A stretch of DNA of 64,000 nucleotides from Clostridium kluyveri DSM 555 (GCF_000016505.1 NC_009706.1:2480001-2544000); one strand, 5' to 3'; shown: positions 49,044-58,547, counted from the stretch's first letter. Translations and numbers: made by a program. The notes: generated from the sequence alone by a model not told the origin.

Positions 49044-49094
49044 AAGGCTCAGATGATAAGAGTATTACTTATGAGAAAACTCCATCTGAGCCTT
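49044..49094. terminator. Nested inverted repeat after the pirin gene
   Basis: AAGGCTCAGATG (49044-49055) pairs with CATCTGAGCCTT (49083-49094), with an inner ATAAG/CTTAT stem. It begins 4 bp past the pirin stop. No strong T tract follows, so a terminator role is probable but not certain. Confidence 0.55.
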
Positions 49095-49098
49095 TAAA

Positions 49099-49938
49099 TT
49101 ACTTAATAAAAGTTCCATTATCCAGTTCCTTAAAAGCCATAGTAAGTTCATCATCTGAATTCATTACAATAGGGCCTCCCCAGGCAACTGGTTCCTTTAA
49201 AGGCTTTCCTGTAAATAAAATAAAGTGAATTTTTTCTTTATCAGATTTTACTTCTATTTTATCACCATTTTCAAAAAGAGCCGCACTTTTTTCATATATT
49301 GGATTTTTCATTCCTCCATCAAAATAACCATATCCTCTAAAAATATATATAAATGCAGTATCATATTCCTTCGTTTCAAAAGACCATTTTGAGTCAGCCT
49401 CCATTTTAACTTCCAAAATATTTGCTTTTACATATCCTCCATCAAAGTCCCCACTTGTATCTTTGTATTTTCCAGATATAACTTTTATATTACATCCTTG
49501 TTCTTTCACTTCACCTATATCTTTTCTTTCTATACTTCTATATTTTGGGGAACACATTTTATTTTTTCTAGGAAGGTTTATCCAAAGTTGAAATCCCATC
49601 ATAAGCTCAAAGACCTGTGGCATTTCCTGATGAATTATTCCGCTCCCTGCAGTCATCCACTGGCAGCATCCATCTTCAATTACACCTATATTCCCCATAC
49701 TGTCTTTATGTTCTATTTTCCCATTTATAAGATATGTTACTGTATCTATGCCCCTGTGGGGATGCCATGGAAAACCTTTTGTATAATCTTCTGGATTAGT
49801 AGAATCAAAAATATCAAGCATTAAAAATGGATCAAACTCCTTTACTGTACCAATAGACAGTATTCTGACAAGCTTCACTCCCGCTCCATCTTTTTCTATA
49901 TTGCCTTTTATCACTTTTTTTATTGCTCTGGTTGACAT
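49099..49938 (-). CDS. Pirin-family cupin protein
   Basis: The 279-residue protein has the pirin metal motif PWHPHRGIDTVTYLINGKIE near residue 50 and MTAGSGIIHQEMPQ near 92, followed by LMMGFQLWINLPRKNKM. The family includes redox-sensing nuclear cofactors and quercetin 2,3-dioxygenases; in bacteria the role is often unknown. GGAGGGATTTTT precedes the ATG at 49938, better than 49959. It appears monocistronic. Confidence 0.92.
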   Translation of the reverse strand: MSTRAIKKVIKGNIEKDGAGVKLVRILSIGTVKEFDPFLMLDIFDSTNPEDYTKGFPWHPHRGIDTVTYLINGKIEHKDSMGNIGVIEDGCCQWMTAGSGIIHQEMPQVFELMMGFQLWINLPRKNKMCSPKYRSIERKDIGEVKEQGCNIKVISGKYKDTSGDFDGGYVKANILEVKMEADSKWSFETKEYDTAFIYIFRGYGYFDGGMKNPIYEKSAALFENGDKIEVKSDKEKIHFILFTGKPLKEPVAWGGPIVMNSDDELTMAFKELDNGTFIK

Positions 49939-50064
49939 AAAAATCCCTCCAATATTCATTATAAGTGTAAATTTGTAGCAATGGGACTAACTTTTCATAT
50001 AATATAGCATATAAAATTAACTATTACAACTTATCTAAACACAATAGGAAAAGGTGAGGGTTAT

Positions 50065-50361
50065 ATGGAAAGAATATATGATAGTAATGATACAAGGGTA
50101 GGATATTTAAAACACAATGATACTGTTTATGACAGATATCACAGAATTGTTGGATATATTGATGCCCCAGTACTTTATGATGCAAATTATAGACGAATAG
50201 GCTACGTAAAAAATGGAACTATATATAAGCATAATGGCCATCCGGCATGTTATTTCAATGGTTGGCATGTTCATGACATGAGAGGCCACAGACTAGGACA
50301 TGTAAACAGTTCCTGGCTGGGATTGCTTGCGGCCGGTCTATTACTAGGTCTATATTATTAG
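50065..50361 (+). CDS. Small repeat-built beta protein with C-terminal membrane segment
   Basis: The 98-residue protein has four short repeats: RIYDSNDTRVGYLKHNDTVY, then DRYHRIVGYIDAPVLYDANY, RRIGYVKNGTIYKHNGHPAC and DMRGHRLGHVNS, each with a YD..xRxxGY core. It ends with a hydrophobic helix (WLGLLAAGLLLGLYY). The pattern fits the four-fold beta-flower type domain of uncharacterised Firmicutes proteins. Function is unknown. AAAGGTGAGGG lies about 6 nt before the ATG. It is transcribed alone. Confidence 0.78.
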   Translation: MERIYDSNDTRVGYLKHNDTVYDRYHRIVGYIDAPVLYDANYRRIGYVKNGTIYKHNGHPACYFNGWHVHDMRGHRLGHVNSSWLGLLAAGLLLGLYY

Positions 50362-50882
50362 TTTGTGGTACCTAGATATAGTTGACTTTTGTAATTTAGA
50401 TCCATAATGCTTTAATTTATCCTATGATAAAATTAACTAATACCCCCAGCTTCTTTAAGATGGGGGATAAACACCTTATATGCCCTATGTTTTAGGTATG
50501 ATGTAAATAGACTCTAAATAAATTTAAAATTTAACGTATACTTTTAATACTGTGTATGTTAAATTTATAATACAGACTTGTAATATATTTACTACAATCT
50601 TAAAAATCAAATGATTATACCTTGTTGCAATCCACTTCCTACTAGTAATAAATCCACAAAATTCATTTACTTTTAATACATAAACAGTACTTTGTGTAAG
50701 AACACATATGTTGTGGAATTAACAATATATTCTGGTTCAGATGGTAGTAAACTCTTTAAGCCCACTTAGTCATTCATTTGTAGGCATAAAGAATGTTAAC
50801 TCGACAAATGGCTTTAACATAAAATCCTGAATAAAGAAAAGGCCAAGGCTGGAACTGGATTAAGAAAAGGGGGAAAATAGAA
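50362..50882. other. Intergenic region of 520 bp with two hairpins
   Basis: CCCCCA (50443-50448) and TGGGGG (50461-50466) flank a short loop, resembling an IS200/IS605-type terminal hairpin or a terminator. AAATTTAAC (50527-50535) and GTTAAATTT (50558-50566) form a second inverted repeat. No gene could be supported in this stretch. Confidence 0.35.
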
Positions 50883-51644
50883 ATGAAGATTACTGTTATT
50901 AATGGAAGTCCTAAAGGTAAAGATAGCAATACTAATATAATGATTACCGCCTTCTTAAAGGGGGCAAAGAGGGCAGGGGCAACAACTGTTAACATTTTCT
51001 TGGCAGAAAAAGAAATTAAACATTGTCTAGGTTGTTTTTCCTGTTGGTTCGTTACTCCTGGACAATGTGTGATTAAAGATGACATGTCAGATATTATTGC
51101 TCAAGGTGAGGGAACAGATATTCTTATTTTAGCTACACCGCTTAAATATGCTAACCTATCCAGTATGCTAAAAGTTTTTATTGAACGAATGTTGGTGTTG
51201 TGCAATCCATATTTTGAAATAACTCCAATAGGAATCAGACACCCGAAAAAAATAGCAGCAGCAGAAGCACAGTCATCTTTTTATCGTTCTAAACTAGTAA
51301 TGATGGCTAACGGTGCTCTTTCTACCAGAGATCATTTCCAAGTAATTTCCAAATGGGTTAATAAATTGGCTTTCTACAATCATACAGAAGTACTTGGAGA
51401 AATATATGCTCCGCAAGGACTTCTTCTCAATACCCAAAATAAGGAATTACGACCTATTATTGATAATTATCTGCAGCTTTTGGAACAGGCAGGTCAAGAA
51501 TTTGTAACCATGAACAGACTGTCAGATCAGACAGCAAAATCATTGGAACAGAACTTTATTCCTACTGATATTTACGTTAAACAAGTTAATAGTTTATTTG
51601 ATAATTTACTTGATAAATTGGAACATCCTTACTCCAGGTGGTAG
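50883..51644 (+). CDS. Iron-sulfur flavoprotein (Isf-like NADPH-dependent FMN reductase family)
   Basis: The 253-residue protein has the flavodoxin-like FMN site (VINGSPKGKDSNTNIMITAF) and the compact cluster motif CLGCFSCWFVTPGQC (CX2CX2CX7C) near residues 48-62, the hallmark of Isf proteins of anaerobes. ILATPLKYANLSSMLKVFIE follows. Isf proteins accept electrons from ferredoxin and reduce oxygen species or peroxide. The C-terminal ~60 residues are longer than in minimal members. GGGGGAAA precedes the ATG. It is transcribed alone. Confidence 0.85.
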   Translation: MKITVINGSPKGKDSNTNIMITAFLKGAKRAGATTVNIFLAEKEIKHCLGCFSCWFVTPGQCVIKDDMSDIIAQGEGTDILILATPLKYANLSSMLKVFIERMLVLCNPYFEITPIGIRHPKKIAAAEAQSSFYRSKLVMMANGALSTRDHFQVISKWVNKLAFYNHTEVLGEIYAPQGLLLNTQNKELRPIIDNYLQLLEQAGQEFVTMNRLSDQTAKSLEQNFIPTDIYVKQVNSLFDNLLDKLEHPYSRW

Positions 51645-51773
51645 ATGAAATGGACATGCTAGGAAACATATGTAAGCAATTATTAGCAGGAGTTTGATTT
51701 ATAATCATGTAAATCCTTATGAAAACTTAGTGATAATATTACATTAGATAAGATAGAAAAACTGCCTTTTAAA

Positions 51774-51808
51774 TGAGTTCCCATTTTTTATATAAAATTA
51801 GGAACTCA
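51774..51808. terminator. Terminator between convergent genes
   Basis: TGAGTTCC (51774-51781) pairs with GGAACTCA (51801-51808). It lies between the flavoprotein and the DUF1980 gene, which converge. Confidence 0.5.
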
Positions 51809-51847
51809 AATACTGTAATAGATATTAAACTTAAAAATATACTAGTA

Positions 51848-52591
51848 TCAAGGATAAATATATGGATTCTCAGGAGCCTCTATATTTTCTATTTTTTGTA
51901 CAACTATTATAGGCATTATGTCTCCCTCATCTTTATCATCACTTCCATATTTAGTACTTTCAAGGGTACCTTCTACACTTATCCATTGTTCTTTATTAAG
52001 CTGCGATGCATTATCCCATCTGCACATTAATCCTATGACTTGAGCATCAGCAGCACAACAGCTCATCAGCATTCTTGACACAACAAATTCATTTTCCTTA
52101 AAGCTTTCTTCCTTATAGACAAAACCTCTTATTATTACCTTCTTTCCAATATACTGCTGAACTTTACCTTCTAATTTAAAAATATTTTCATAATAATTGT
52201 GATCATCAAATAAGATAATATCGCCAGTGATATCTTCTTTTATATTCTCATTGGTTGAACTATTATTGTTTGAATTGGTTATTGTGACCCCTTTATTATC
52301 AGCAATTTCTGCATTCAAACTATTTGGAACTGCTGTAAATCCAATTAGAATTACCGCAAAAAACATTAAATGTCTTACTCTGAATTTATTTCTAGTCATT
52401 ACAGTAAATATTTTTGTCAGTTGAAATAAGGCTAATATGAAAATTGCCACTATAGTAATCCTTATATATATAAACATTTTAGGATTAATAAAATTATTAA
52501 TCTTTCCTGTTTTCATCAAATAACATAAAAGAGCATTAAAAGCTATAAAAATAATAAATTTTACAAATTCTTCTGTATTAAATTTTCTCAT
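51848..52591 (-). CDS. DUF1980/TIGR03943-family membrane protein (YcgQ-like)
   Basis: The 247-residue protein starts MRKFNTEEF; the frame extends to 52645, but the ATG at 52591 overlaps the stop of the preceding gene as TAATG, so it is coupled. It has three hydrophobic segments, a disordered Asn/Ser/Glu stretch near residue 115, and a soluble domain with VIIRGFVYKEESF, MSCCAADAQVIGLMCRWD and WISVEGTLE. This is the partner of DUF318 permeases (the YcgQ/YcgR pair of Bacillus, part of the zinc-limitation response). It likely forms the second subunit of the same membrane complex. Confidence 0.87.
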   Translation of the reverse strand: MRKFNTEEFVKFIIFIAFNALLCYLMKTGKINNFINPKMFIYIRITIVAIFILALFQLTKIFTVMTRNKFRVRHLMFFAVILIGFTAVPNSLNAEIADNKGVTITNSNNNSSTNENIKEDITGDIILFDDHNYYENIFKLEGKVQQYIGKKVIIRGFVYKEESFKENEFVVSRMLMSCCAADAQVIGLMCRWDNASQLNKEQWISVEGTLESTKYGSDDKDEGDIMPIIVVQKIENIEAPENPYIYP

Positions 52592-54261
52592 TACACCACC
52601 CCCATGGCGGTTAATATATTTATTATGCAGCCAATTATGTAACAAACAGAGAAAATGTATATTATCAATCTTATTACAAAACCTTTTTTAAAGCTTGCTC
52701 CAAGCATTATGGTATTTTTTATATCCAGCATAGGACCTATAATCATAAAGGCAGAAACAGAACCTAGTGTAAATTGATTTAAAAATGTCCTTGCAATAAA
52801 GGCATCTGCCTCAGAGCAAACTGATAACACAAAAGCTAAAAGCATCATTACAATTATAGAATATACAGTGTGCTTTCCAAGAGGAGTTATAATACTTCTA
52901 GGTACAAATGTTTGAAATACTGACGATAACACAGCACCTATTATTAAATATTTGCTTATATCAAAAAATTCAATTGTAGTATGCTCCAGAACATTTGAAA
53001 TTTTTGACCTTTTTAAACCATATTGATGATTATAACCACATCCGCAGAGAATATCACCATCAGACTCAAATTCTCTCCCTTTTACTGGCATGTCTTTACC
53101 TTGAACAATCTCTATAAGAAAGCCTATTGTTACAGCTGCTAAAATTCCAAATCCTGCTCTTAACAATACAACACTGGGTCTATCGTAAAAAGCACTATAA
53201 GTGGATAACAGTACAACAGGATTTACTATAGGTACCGCAAGCATAAATGTAACAGCTATACTAGCTGGAACACCTTTTTTCATAAGCCTTCTGGCTATAG
53301 GAACAATAGCACATTCACATATTGGAAATACAAATCCCATTAAAGAAGCTCCCATAATTCCCAAAAATTTATTTTTAGGCAGCACCTTTGAGATAACCTT
53401 ATCTGACACAAAAACCTGTATCACTGCTGATATAAAAGAACCTAAAAGTATAAATGGAATGGCCTCCAACATTATACTAATAAATATAGTAAAAAAACTG
53501 TTAGTAAATCTCAAATTAAAATTAAAATCAGTTAATCCTCTTATTCCATTAAAGACAAAAAGAAGTAATACTCCTAAAATCATATATATAATTATTTTTC
53601 CATTATTTGATTCAGCTGCTTCCACACTCCCTAAAGCTTTTTCATCTTCTCCTTGAAAATAATTTTTTGTAACTGCTTGTATATTTTTTAAAATTTTTTT
53701 TCGCAATATATGAGCTTTTAAAAGTTCTTTTTCTAAATCATTAATATTTTCAATTCCCAATATAATTGCATAGGAGTTAATCTCTTCAATCTTCTTTTTA
53801 ATCCTTGTCTGATCTTTTTTCTCCATTCTTTTAAAATTATTCATTATTATTAAATTGCTATTATATATAGGCGGAAAAATCAAGGATTCCATATTATTCA
53901 AATAAAGTTCAAAACTTTCTGCATCTAATATATTAAATATAGTCGATATACTGCAGTTTTTTCTTATTTCATCCTGATTTAATGTATCTAACAGTTCCTG
54001 CAGTAAAGTTGCTCCATTATGTTCAATAATAATCCTATGGGGCTTATAACTTTTAATTATATCCATTGAAATTACATCTTCTACAGCAACTTGTCCACTG
54101 CTTATATATTTATCTTCAATGCTTTTCTCTCCAATCTCATTTTGAAATATAAGCACCCGCTGGCCACGGGCTAAAGTATTACCCAGGAGAACATTTATAA
54201 AAGTAGTTTTCCCAGCCCCTAAAAACCCTGTAACTATTTCTACATCAATTTTTTTTATCAT
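52591..54261 (-). CDS. G3E GTPase (COG0523-like) fused to DUF318 permease
   Basis: The 556-residue protein has an N-terminal P-loop GTPase (IVTGFLGAGKTTFINVLLGN, FQNEIGEKSIEDKYI, HRIIIEHNG) of about 210 residues. A DUF318/UPF0718 permease with about eight membrane segments follows (PFILLGSFISAVIQVFVSDK, GFVFPICECAIVPIARRLMK, SVCSEADAFIARTFLNQFTL). The GTPase half lacks the CxCC metal-transfer motif of COG0523 proteins. A cytoplasmic loop near residue 405 has DILCGCGYNHQYG. Such a one-chain union of GTPase and permease is rare and suggests GTP-driven metal or organic-ion movement. Confidence 0.85.
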   Translation of the reverse strand: MIKKIDVEIVTGFLGAGKTTFINVLLGNTLARGQRVLIFQNEIGEKSIEDKYISSGQVAVEDVISMDIIKSYKPHRIIIEHNGATLLQELLDTLNQDEIRKNCSISTIFNILDAESFELYLNNMESLIFPPIYNSNLIIMNNFKRMEKKDQTRIKKKIEEINSYAIILGIENINDLEKELLKAHILRKKILKNIQAVTKNYFQGEDEKALGSVEAAESNNGKIIIYMILGVLLLFVFNGIRGLTDFNFNLRFTNSFFTIFISIMLEAIPFILLGSFISAVIQVFVSDKVISKVLPKNKFLGIMGASLMGFVFPICECAIVPIARRLMKKGVPASIAVTFMLAVPIVNPVVLLSTYSAFYDRPSVVLLRAGFGILAAVTIGFLIEIVQGKDMPVKGREFESDGDILCGCGYNHQYGLKRSKISNVLEHTTIEFFDISKYLIIGAVLSSVFQTFVPRSIITPLGKHTVYSIIVMMLLAFVLSVCSEADAFIARTFLNQFTLGSVSAFMIIGPMLDIKNTIMLGASFKKGFVIRLIIYIFSVCYIIGCIINILTAMGVV

Positions 54262-54276
54262 CTATTATACCCCATA

Positions 54277-55245
54277 TTAAGCAGTGAATAGCTTATTTAT
54301 ATAATCCTTATTTATTTTGCAGCCTATTACACATACTCTTCCAGTAAAATCAGATGTAGTTTCCCTTATATTTAATTCATTTGGGACATAATCAAACTCT
54401 ATCCAGTTTTTATTTTCAACCTGAACTATCCCCTTCGCTCTGAGCACCATTCCAGTAAGTTTTTCATCCCTCAGCTTATTTAAATTATTCAACAACTTGT
54501 TTTTGTTGTATATAACTGAAGTTTCAATTCCATAGCTATCAAAAACTTCATCTACATTATTTGGGTCTTTATTTGAAACTTTTGTACCAATTACATTTAA
54601 TTTTGTTCTTTCAAGTCTTACTGCCTGCTTTAGAAGTTCAGCCTTAAAATCTTCCTTGGCAGCTTTAACAATTTTATCTCCCTTTAGCTGTTCAATAGGG
54701 GTAGCAACAATACTACAATCACTATTAATCCTTTTAATTTGTTCTATCACTGATTGAATCTTTTCACTGCTTTGATTTTCTGTTCTAGTTAAAACAATAC
54801 ACTTAGCACTTTTAATCTGATCCTTATAAAAATCTCCAAAATTTATTATATAGGCATTGAATTTTGTTACATCTATCAAGGTTATAACCAGATTCAAATT
54901 TACTATTCTTTTAAGCTCCCTACTACTTATAACCTTCAATATTTCTGAAAGCTTGCCAACCCCAGAAGGTTCTATTATAATACTGTGAGGCTTATATTTA
55001 CTGCATACCTCCTCTATAGCTTTTTTAAAATCCCCTGCAATAGTACAACATATACACCCTGCATTTATTTCTTTTATTTCTATATTTGTTTTCTTCAAAA
55101 AACTTCCGTCTATTGGCACTTTTCCAAATTCATTTTCTATTATAGCTACATTTTCTGTATATACTTTTTCAAAAATCAGCTTTTTGATAAGAGTGGTCTT
55201 CCCGGCTCCTAAAAATCCTGAAAAAATATCAACTCTGGTTTTCAT
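54277..55245 (-). CDS. COG0523 G3E-family GTPase, putative zinc metallochaperone
   Basis: The 322-residue protein carries IFSGFLGAGKTTLIKKLIFE near residue 5, the metal-binding INAGCICCTIAGDFKKAIEE (CxCC), IIIEPSGVGKLSEILKV and LTRTENQ, with a C-terminal CobW-C-like domain (GMVLRAKGIVQVENKNWIEF). Relatives such as ZagA/YciC deliver zinc to metalloenzymes under limitation. The ATG at 55245 has AGGAGG 9 nt upstream, better than the GTG at 55251. A Zur/Fur-like box overlaps the -35 region. It is the first of three genes with gaps of 15 bp and -1 bp. Confidence 0.9.
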   Translation of the reverse strand: MKTRVDIFSGFLGAGKTTLIKKLIFEKVYTENVAIIENEFGKVPIDGSFLKKTNIEIKEINAGCICCTIAGDFKKAIEEVCSKYKPHSIIIEPSGVGKLSEILKVISSRELKRIVNLNLVITLIDVTKFNAYIINFGDFYKDQIKSAKCIVLTRTENQSSEKIQSVIEQIKRINSDCSIVATPIEQLKGDKIVKAAKEDFKAELLKQAVRLERTKLNVIGTKVSNKDPNNVDEVFDSYGIETSVIYNKNKLLNNLNKLRDEKLTGMVLRAKGIVQVENKNWIEFDYVPNELNIRETTSDFTGRVCVIGCKINKDYINKLFTA

Positions 55246-55282
55246 AAACACATGCCTCCTTATTCGGATAAATTTACTTAAT

Positions 55283-55323
55283 ATTATAATATATATTAAA
55301 TTAAATGCAAATTATTAGCATTT
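55283..55323 (-). promoter_or_regulatory. Zur/Fur-like box over the promoter of the G3E GTPase operon
   Basis: AAATGCAAAT (55303-55312) and ATTAGCATTT (55314-55323) flank a single T; 9 of 10 positions are complementary. The 7-1-7 core TGCAAAT-T-ATTAGCA follows the layout of Fur/Zur/PerR boxes. On the minus strand a TATAAT (55288-55283) and a TTTGCA (55311-55306) at 17 bp form the promoter, with the box covering the -35. Confidence 0.7.
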
Positions 55324-55385
55324 AGCATTGTTTATTTAAAAAATCAATATAGGAATGGCATTATTAAAATAATAACTATATAATA

Positions 55386-56042
55386 TCAAATGCTATTTTC
55401 CAATTTTTCAATTTCTTTTTGTCCCCCTATAGCTACAATTATATCCCCTTCCAAAAATACAAAATCCGAAGTAGGTAATACATTTACATCATCTCCTCTT
55501 TTTATCATTATAATATTTATTCCATACTTAGACCTTATATTCAATTGCTCTAAATTTTTCCCAATCCATTTTTTTATACATAGTATTTCCGCTGCTCTAT
55601 ATTCAGGGGATAATGCTATAAAATCAAGCATATTATTTGATACCAGATTATGAGCAATTCTAACAGCTGTATCTTTTTCAGGAAAAACAACTTTATCAGC
55701 TCCTATTTTATATAAAATCTTTGCATGTAAATCTGTATTGGCCTTGGCAAGTACAAATTTCATACCCATTTCCTTTAACAACAAGGTAACTATAACACTG
55801 CTTTGAATGTCGGCGCCTATTCCTATTATAGCTACATCAAAATTATTCACCCCAAGTGCCTTAAGATTTTCCTCCTCTGTGGCATCTGCCTCAACTGCCT
55901 GTGTCACATAAGGAGTTATATCCTGAACATTGTCTTCTCTTGAATCCACTGCAAGTACATCATTTCCAAGTTCATAAAGAGTTCTAGCTATCGATTTTCC
56001 AAACCTCCCCAAGCCTACTACTAAATACTGTTTTTTTTTCAT
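55386..56042 (-). CDS. ktrA: KtrA/TrkA-family potassium channel gating protein
   Basis: The 218-residue protein has the RCK nucleotide-binding fold (YLVVGLGRFGKSIARTLYEL, DVLAVDSREDNVQDITPYVT, VEADATEEENLKALGVNNFD) and a C-terminal TrkA-C domain from about residue 140. It gates the KtrB channel in response to ATP/ADP or c-di-AMP. It starts 24 bp after the KtrB-like gene, forming a Ktr pair. KtrA versus KtrC cannot be separated by sequence alone. Confidence 0.92.
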   Translation of the reverse strand: MKKKQYLVVGLGRFGKSIARTLYELGNDVLAVDSREDNVQDITPYVTQAVEADATEEENLKALGVNNFDVAIIGIGADIQSSVIVTLLLKEMGMKFVLAKANTDLHAKILYKIGADKVVFPEKDTAVRIAHNLVSNNMLDFIALSPEYRAAEILCIKKWIGKNLEQLNIRSKYGINIIMIKRGDDVNVLPTSDFVFLEGDIIVAIGGQKEIEKLENSI

Positions 56043-56066
56043 AAGATCATCTCCGTTTTTTAAATT

Positions 56067-57419
56067 TTATCCAATTAATATTTTATCTTCGGGATATTTT
56101 ATAGATTTAGGAATTTTCCTATTTATCATGGATAATATTATAGTGAGACCTCCTAATCTTCCAAAAAACATGCTTATAATTATAACTATTTTTCCTATAA
56201 TGCTCAAATCAGGTGTAGTTCCAAAGCTCAATCCTGAAGTTCCTATAGCCGATATACACTCAAAAATTATAGTTTCCAAGGATTCATCCTTTTCCGTTAC
56301 ACCTAATATCAAAGCAGATATAAAAATCAAAATTATATAAACTATGAATATAACAATAGCTTTGTATACCAAATCTTTTTTTATGGTTCTTTTATAAATT
56401 TCAGTTTCCTGTCTGCCTTTTATTACAGATACAGCTGTCATTATAATTAGGGCTGCAGTGGTTGTCTTTATCCCTCCTGCTGTAGAACCCGGAGCCCCAC
56501 CTATAAACATAAATACAATAGTTAAAAATTTACTGCTCTCATTCATGTCAGAAATAGAAATTGAATTAAATCCTGCAGTCCTCACAGAAACTGAAGCAAA
56601 AAATGAAGATAACAGCTTATCTCCTGATGTCATATATTTCATAGTAGCTGGATTATTAAATTCAAATAAAAAAAACAATATGGTTCCAGAGGCTAAAAGT
56701 ACAACAGCCATTGTTATACAAACCTTTGAATTAAGAGAAAGTCTCTTTGTATACTTAAAACTTAAATTATATATTTCCTGCCATACATAAAATCCCAATC
56801 CTCCAATGATAATCAATACACTTATAGTAAATATTATTGTAAAATTATTATAATAAGGCATTAAACTTCTACCCTCTCCAATTAAGTCTATGCCAGCATT
56901 ACAGAATGCAGACACAGAGTGAAAAATCGAATAAAAAAGTCCTCTATAAACTCCAAACTGAGGAATGAACTGAGAAGACAAAACAACTGCTCCCACAGTT
57001 TCTACTAAAAAAGTAAACAATAATATGTACTTTGACATTTTTACAAGCCCCTGTATATTAAAAGAATTAAGTGACTCGTGAATTAACAGTCTTTCTTTTA
57101 ATGTAATTTTTCTTCCTAAAATCAATGCAATAAGAGTGGAAAACGCCATAAATCCAAGACCACCAATCTGGATTAAAGCCAAAATTACCGTTTTCCCAAA
57201 ATAGTTCCAATGAGTTCCTGTATCCACTGTTATAAGCCCTGTTACACAGGTTGCAGATGTAGCTACAAATAATGAATCTATAAAATTGGTGTATGTATGA
57301 TTTTCAGAAGATATGGGAAGCCATAGTAAAATGGCACCTACAATAATTATTAACAAAAACCCTAGTATTAAAATTTGAATTTCATTTATTTTAAATAATG
57401 GTTTACTTTTAAGCTTCAT
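56067..57419 (-). CDS. ktrB: KtrB/TrkH-family potassium uptake channel
   Basis: The 450-residue membrane protein shows the four pore-loop regions of Trk/Ktr channels: SATCVTGLITVDTGTHW near 53, SVSAFCNAGIDLIGEG near 170, SVSVRTAGFNSISISDM near 277 and SAIGTSGLSFGTTPDLS near 390. Eight or more membrane helices are visible. It imports potassium with its RCK partner encoded next. AAGGTGA precedes the ATG. Confidence 0.93.
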   Translation of the reverse strand: MKLKSKPLFKINEIQILILGFLLIIIVGAILLWLPISSENHTYTNFIDSLFVATSATCVTGLITVDTGTHWNYFGKTVILALIQIGGLGFMAFSTLIALILGRKITLKERLLIHESLNSFNIQGLVKMSKYILLFTFLVETVGAVVLSSQFIPQFGVYRGLFYSIFHSVSAFCNAGIDLIGEGRSLMPYYNNFTIIFTISVLIIIGGLGFYVWQEIYNLSFKYTKRLSLNSKVCITMAVVLLASGTILFFLFEFNNPATMKYMTSGDKLLSSFFASVSVRTAGFNSISISDMNESSKFLTIVFMFIGGAPGSTAGGIKTTTAALIIMTAVSVIKGRQETEIYKRTIKKDLVYKAIVIFIVYIILIFISALILGVTEKDESLETIIFECISAIGTSGLSFGTTPDLSIIGKIVIIISMFFGRLGGLTIILSMINRKIPKSIKYPEDKILIG

Positions 57420-57497
57420 TAAAATTCACCTTCTGTTTATAAATTACTCTTTATAGTATATCTAATTTAAAAATACTTACCCGATTTATTTAAAAAA

Positions 57498-58547
57498 TTA
57501 AAATTTTCTTGGACAATTATCTCCATTTGTGAACCACCTACAGGGCTTACATCCTAAGCATTTAATAATACTCTTTCCTTCTCTTATATGACTTGTAAAA
57601 TCATAATCTGCAAGCTGCGCTCTACCTATGGCAACAAAATCCGCCAAATTATTATCAATTAAATAATTGGCCTGCTCTTTTGTCTTAATTGAATTTACTG
57701 CAATTACAGGTATATTTACCTGTTCTTTTATTTTAGCTGCGCCATATACAATCCAATTACAGGGAAAATCTTTTGGTACTTCTTCTTTAATTGGTGTATT
57801 ATCATATCCCGTAGAAACATGAATATAGTCCATACCTGAAGCTTCAAATTTTTTTGCCATATTAATGCTGGTTTCCAAATCGCTCTCATTACATCCCATC
57901 CTAATTCCAACTACAAAAGAAGCACCAACCTTTTGTTTAACTCCTTGAAGAATCTCCATTGTAAATCTCAATCTATTATCTAAGCTTCCGCCATACTCGT
58001 CCACTCGCTTATTTATTTTAGTTGAAAAGAACTGTGTCATAAGATAGGAGTGGGCTCCGTGAAATTCAACTCCATCAAAACCAGCTTTCTCGGCTCTAAG
58101 GGCAGCGTTTACAAAATCCTGTTGAATTGAATGAAGTTCATGCTTTGTCATAGCCCTGGCAGATATATTCCTATGAATATAATCAGAAGATGTAATAGTA
58201 TCTTTATTAACAGGCTTGGAGGTTTTAAGTCCTGCATGATGAAGCTGGAGAATAACTTTTGCATTATATGTATGACAAATGTGCGCTATTTTACCCAACC
58301 CCTCTATATAATCATCACACCAAATTCCCAGCTGATCTGGAAATATCTTTCCACTTTCGGAAACTGCTGCTGCTTCCACAATTATCAGACCCGTACCACT
58401 TTTAGCTATTCTTTCATAGTGGTATATATTTTTCTTTGATACAAAACCATTCTTATCTGCAAAATTAAAACAAACCATAGGAGGTAGTACAATTCTATTT
58501 TTTATTTCTAGATTTCTAATTTTACGTGGTGTAAAAAGTGTATTCAT
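57498..58547 (-). CDS. NADH:flavin oxidoreductase / old yellow enzyme family protein
   Basis: The 349-residue TIM-barrel flavoprotein has VLPPMVCFNFADKNGFVS near residue 19, ILQLHHAGLKTSKPVN near 100, HGAHSYLMTQFFSTKINKRV near 164 with the active-site His pair, and VAIGRAQLADYDFTSHIREG near 312. The C-terminus CLGCKPCRWFTNGDNC keeps a CX2CX2CX8C pattern like the 4Fe-4S site of 2,4-dienoyl-CoA reductases, but the FAD/NAD domain of those enzymes is absent. It likely reduces an unsaturated carbonyl. It follows the COG3044 ATPase gene by 42 bp, probably one operon. Confidence 0.9.
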   Translation of the reverse strand: MNTLFTPRKIRNLEIKNRIVLPPMVCFNFADKNGFVSKKNIYHYERIAKSGTGLIIVEAAAVSESGKIFPDQLGIWCDDYIEGLGKIAHICHTYNAKVILQLHHAGLKTSKPVNKDTITSSDYIHRNISARAMTKHELHSIQQDFVNAALRAEKAGFDGVEFHGAHSYLMTQFFSTKINKRVDEYGGSLDNRLRFTMEILQGVKQKVGASFVVGIRMGCNESDLETSINMAKKFEASGMDYIHVSTGYDNTPIKEEVPKDFPCNWIVYGAAKIKEQVNIPVIAVNSIKTKEQANYLIDNNLADFVAIGRAQLADYDFTSHIREGKSIIKCLGCKPCRWFTNGDNCPRKF

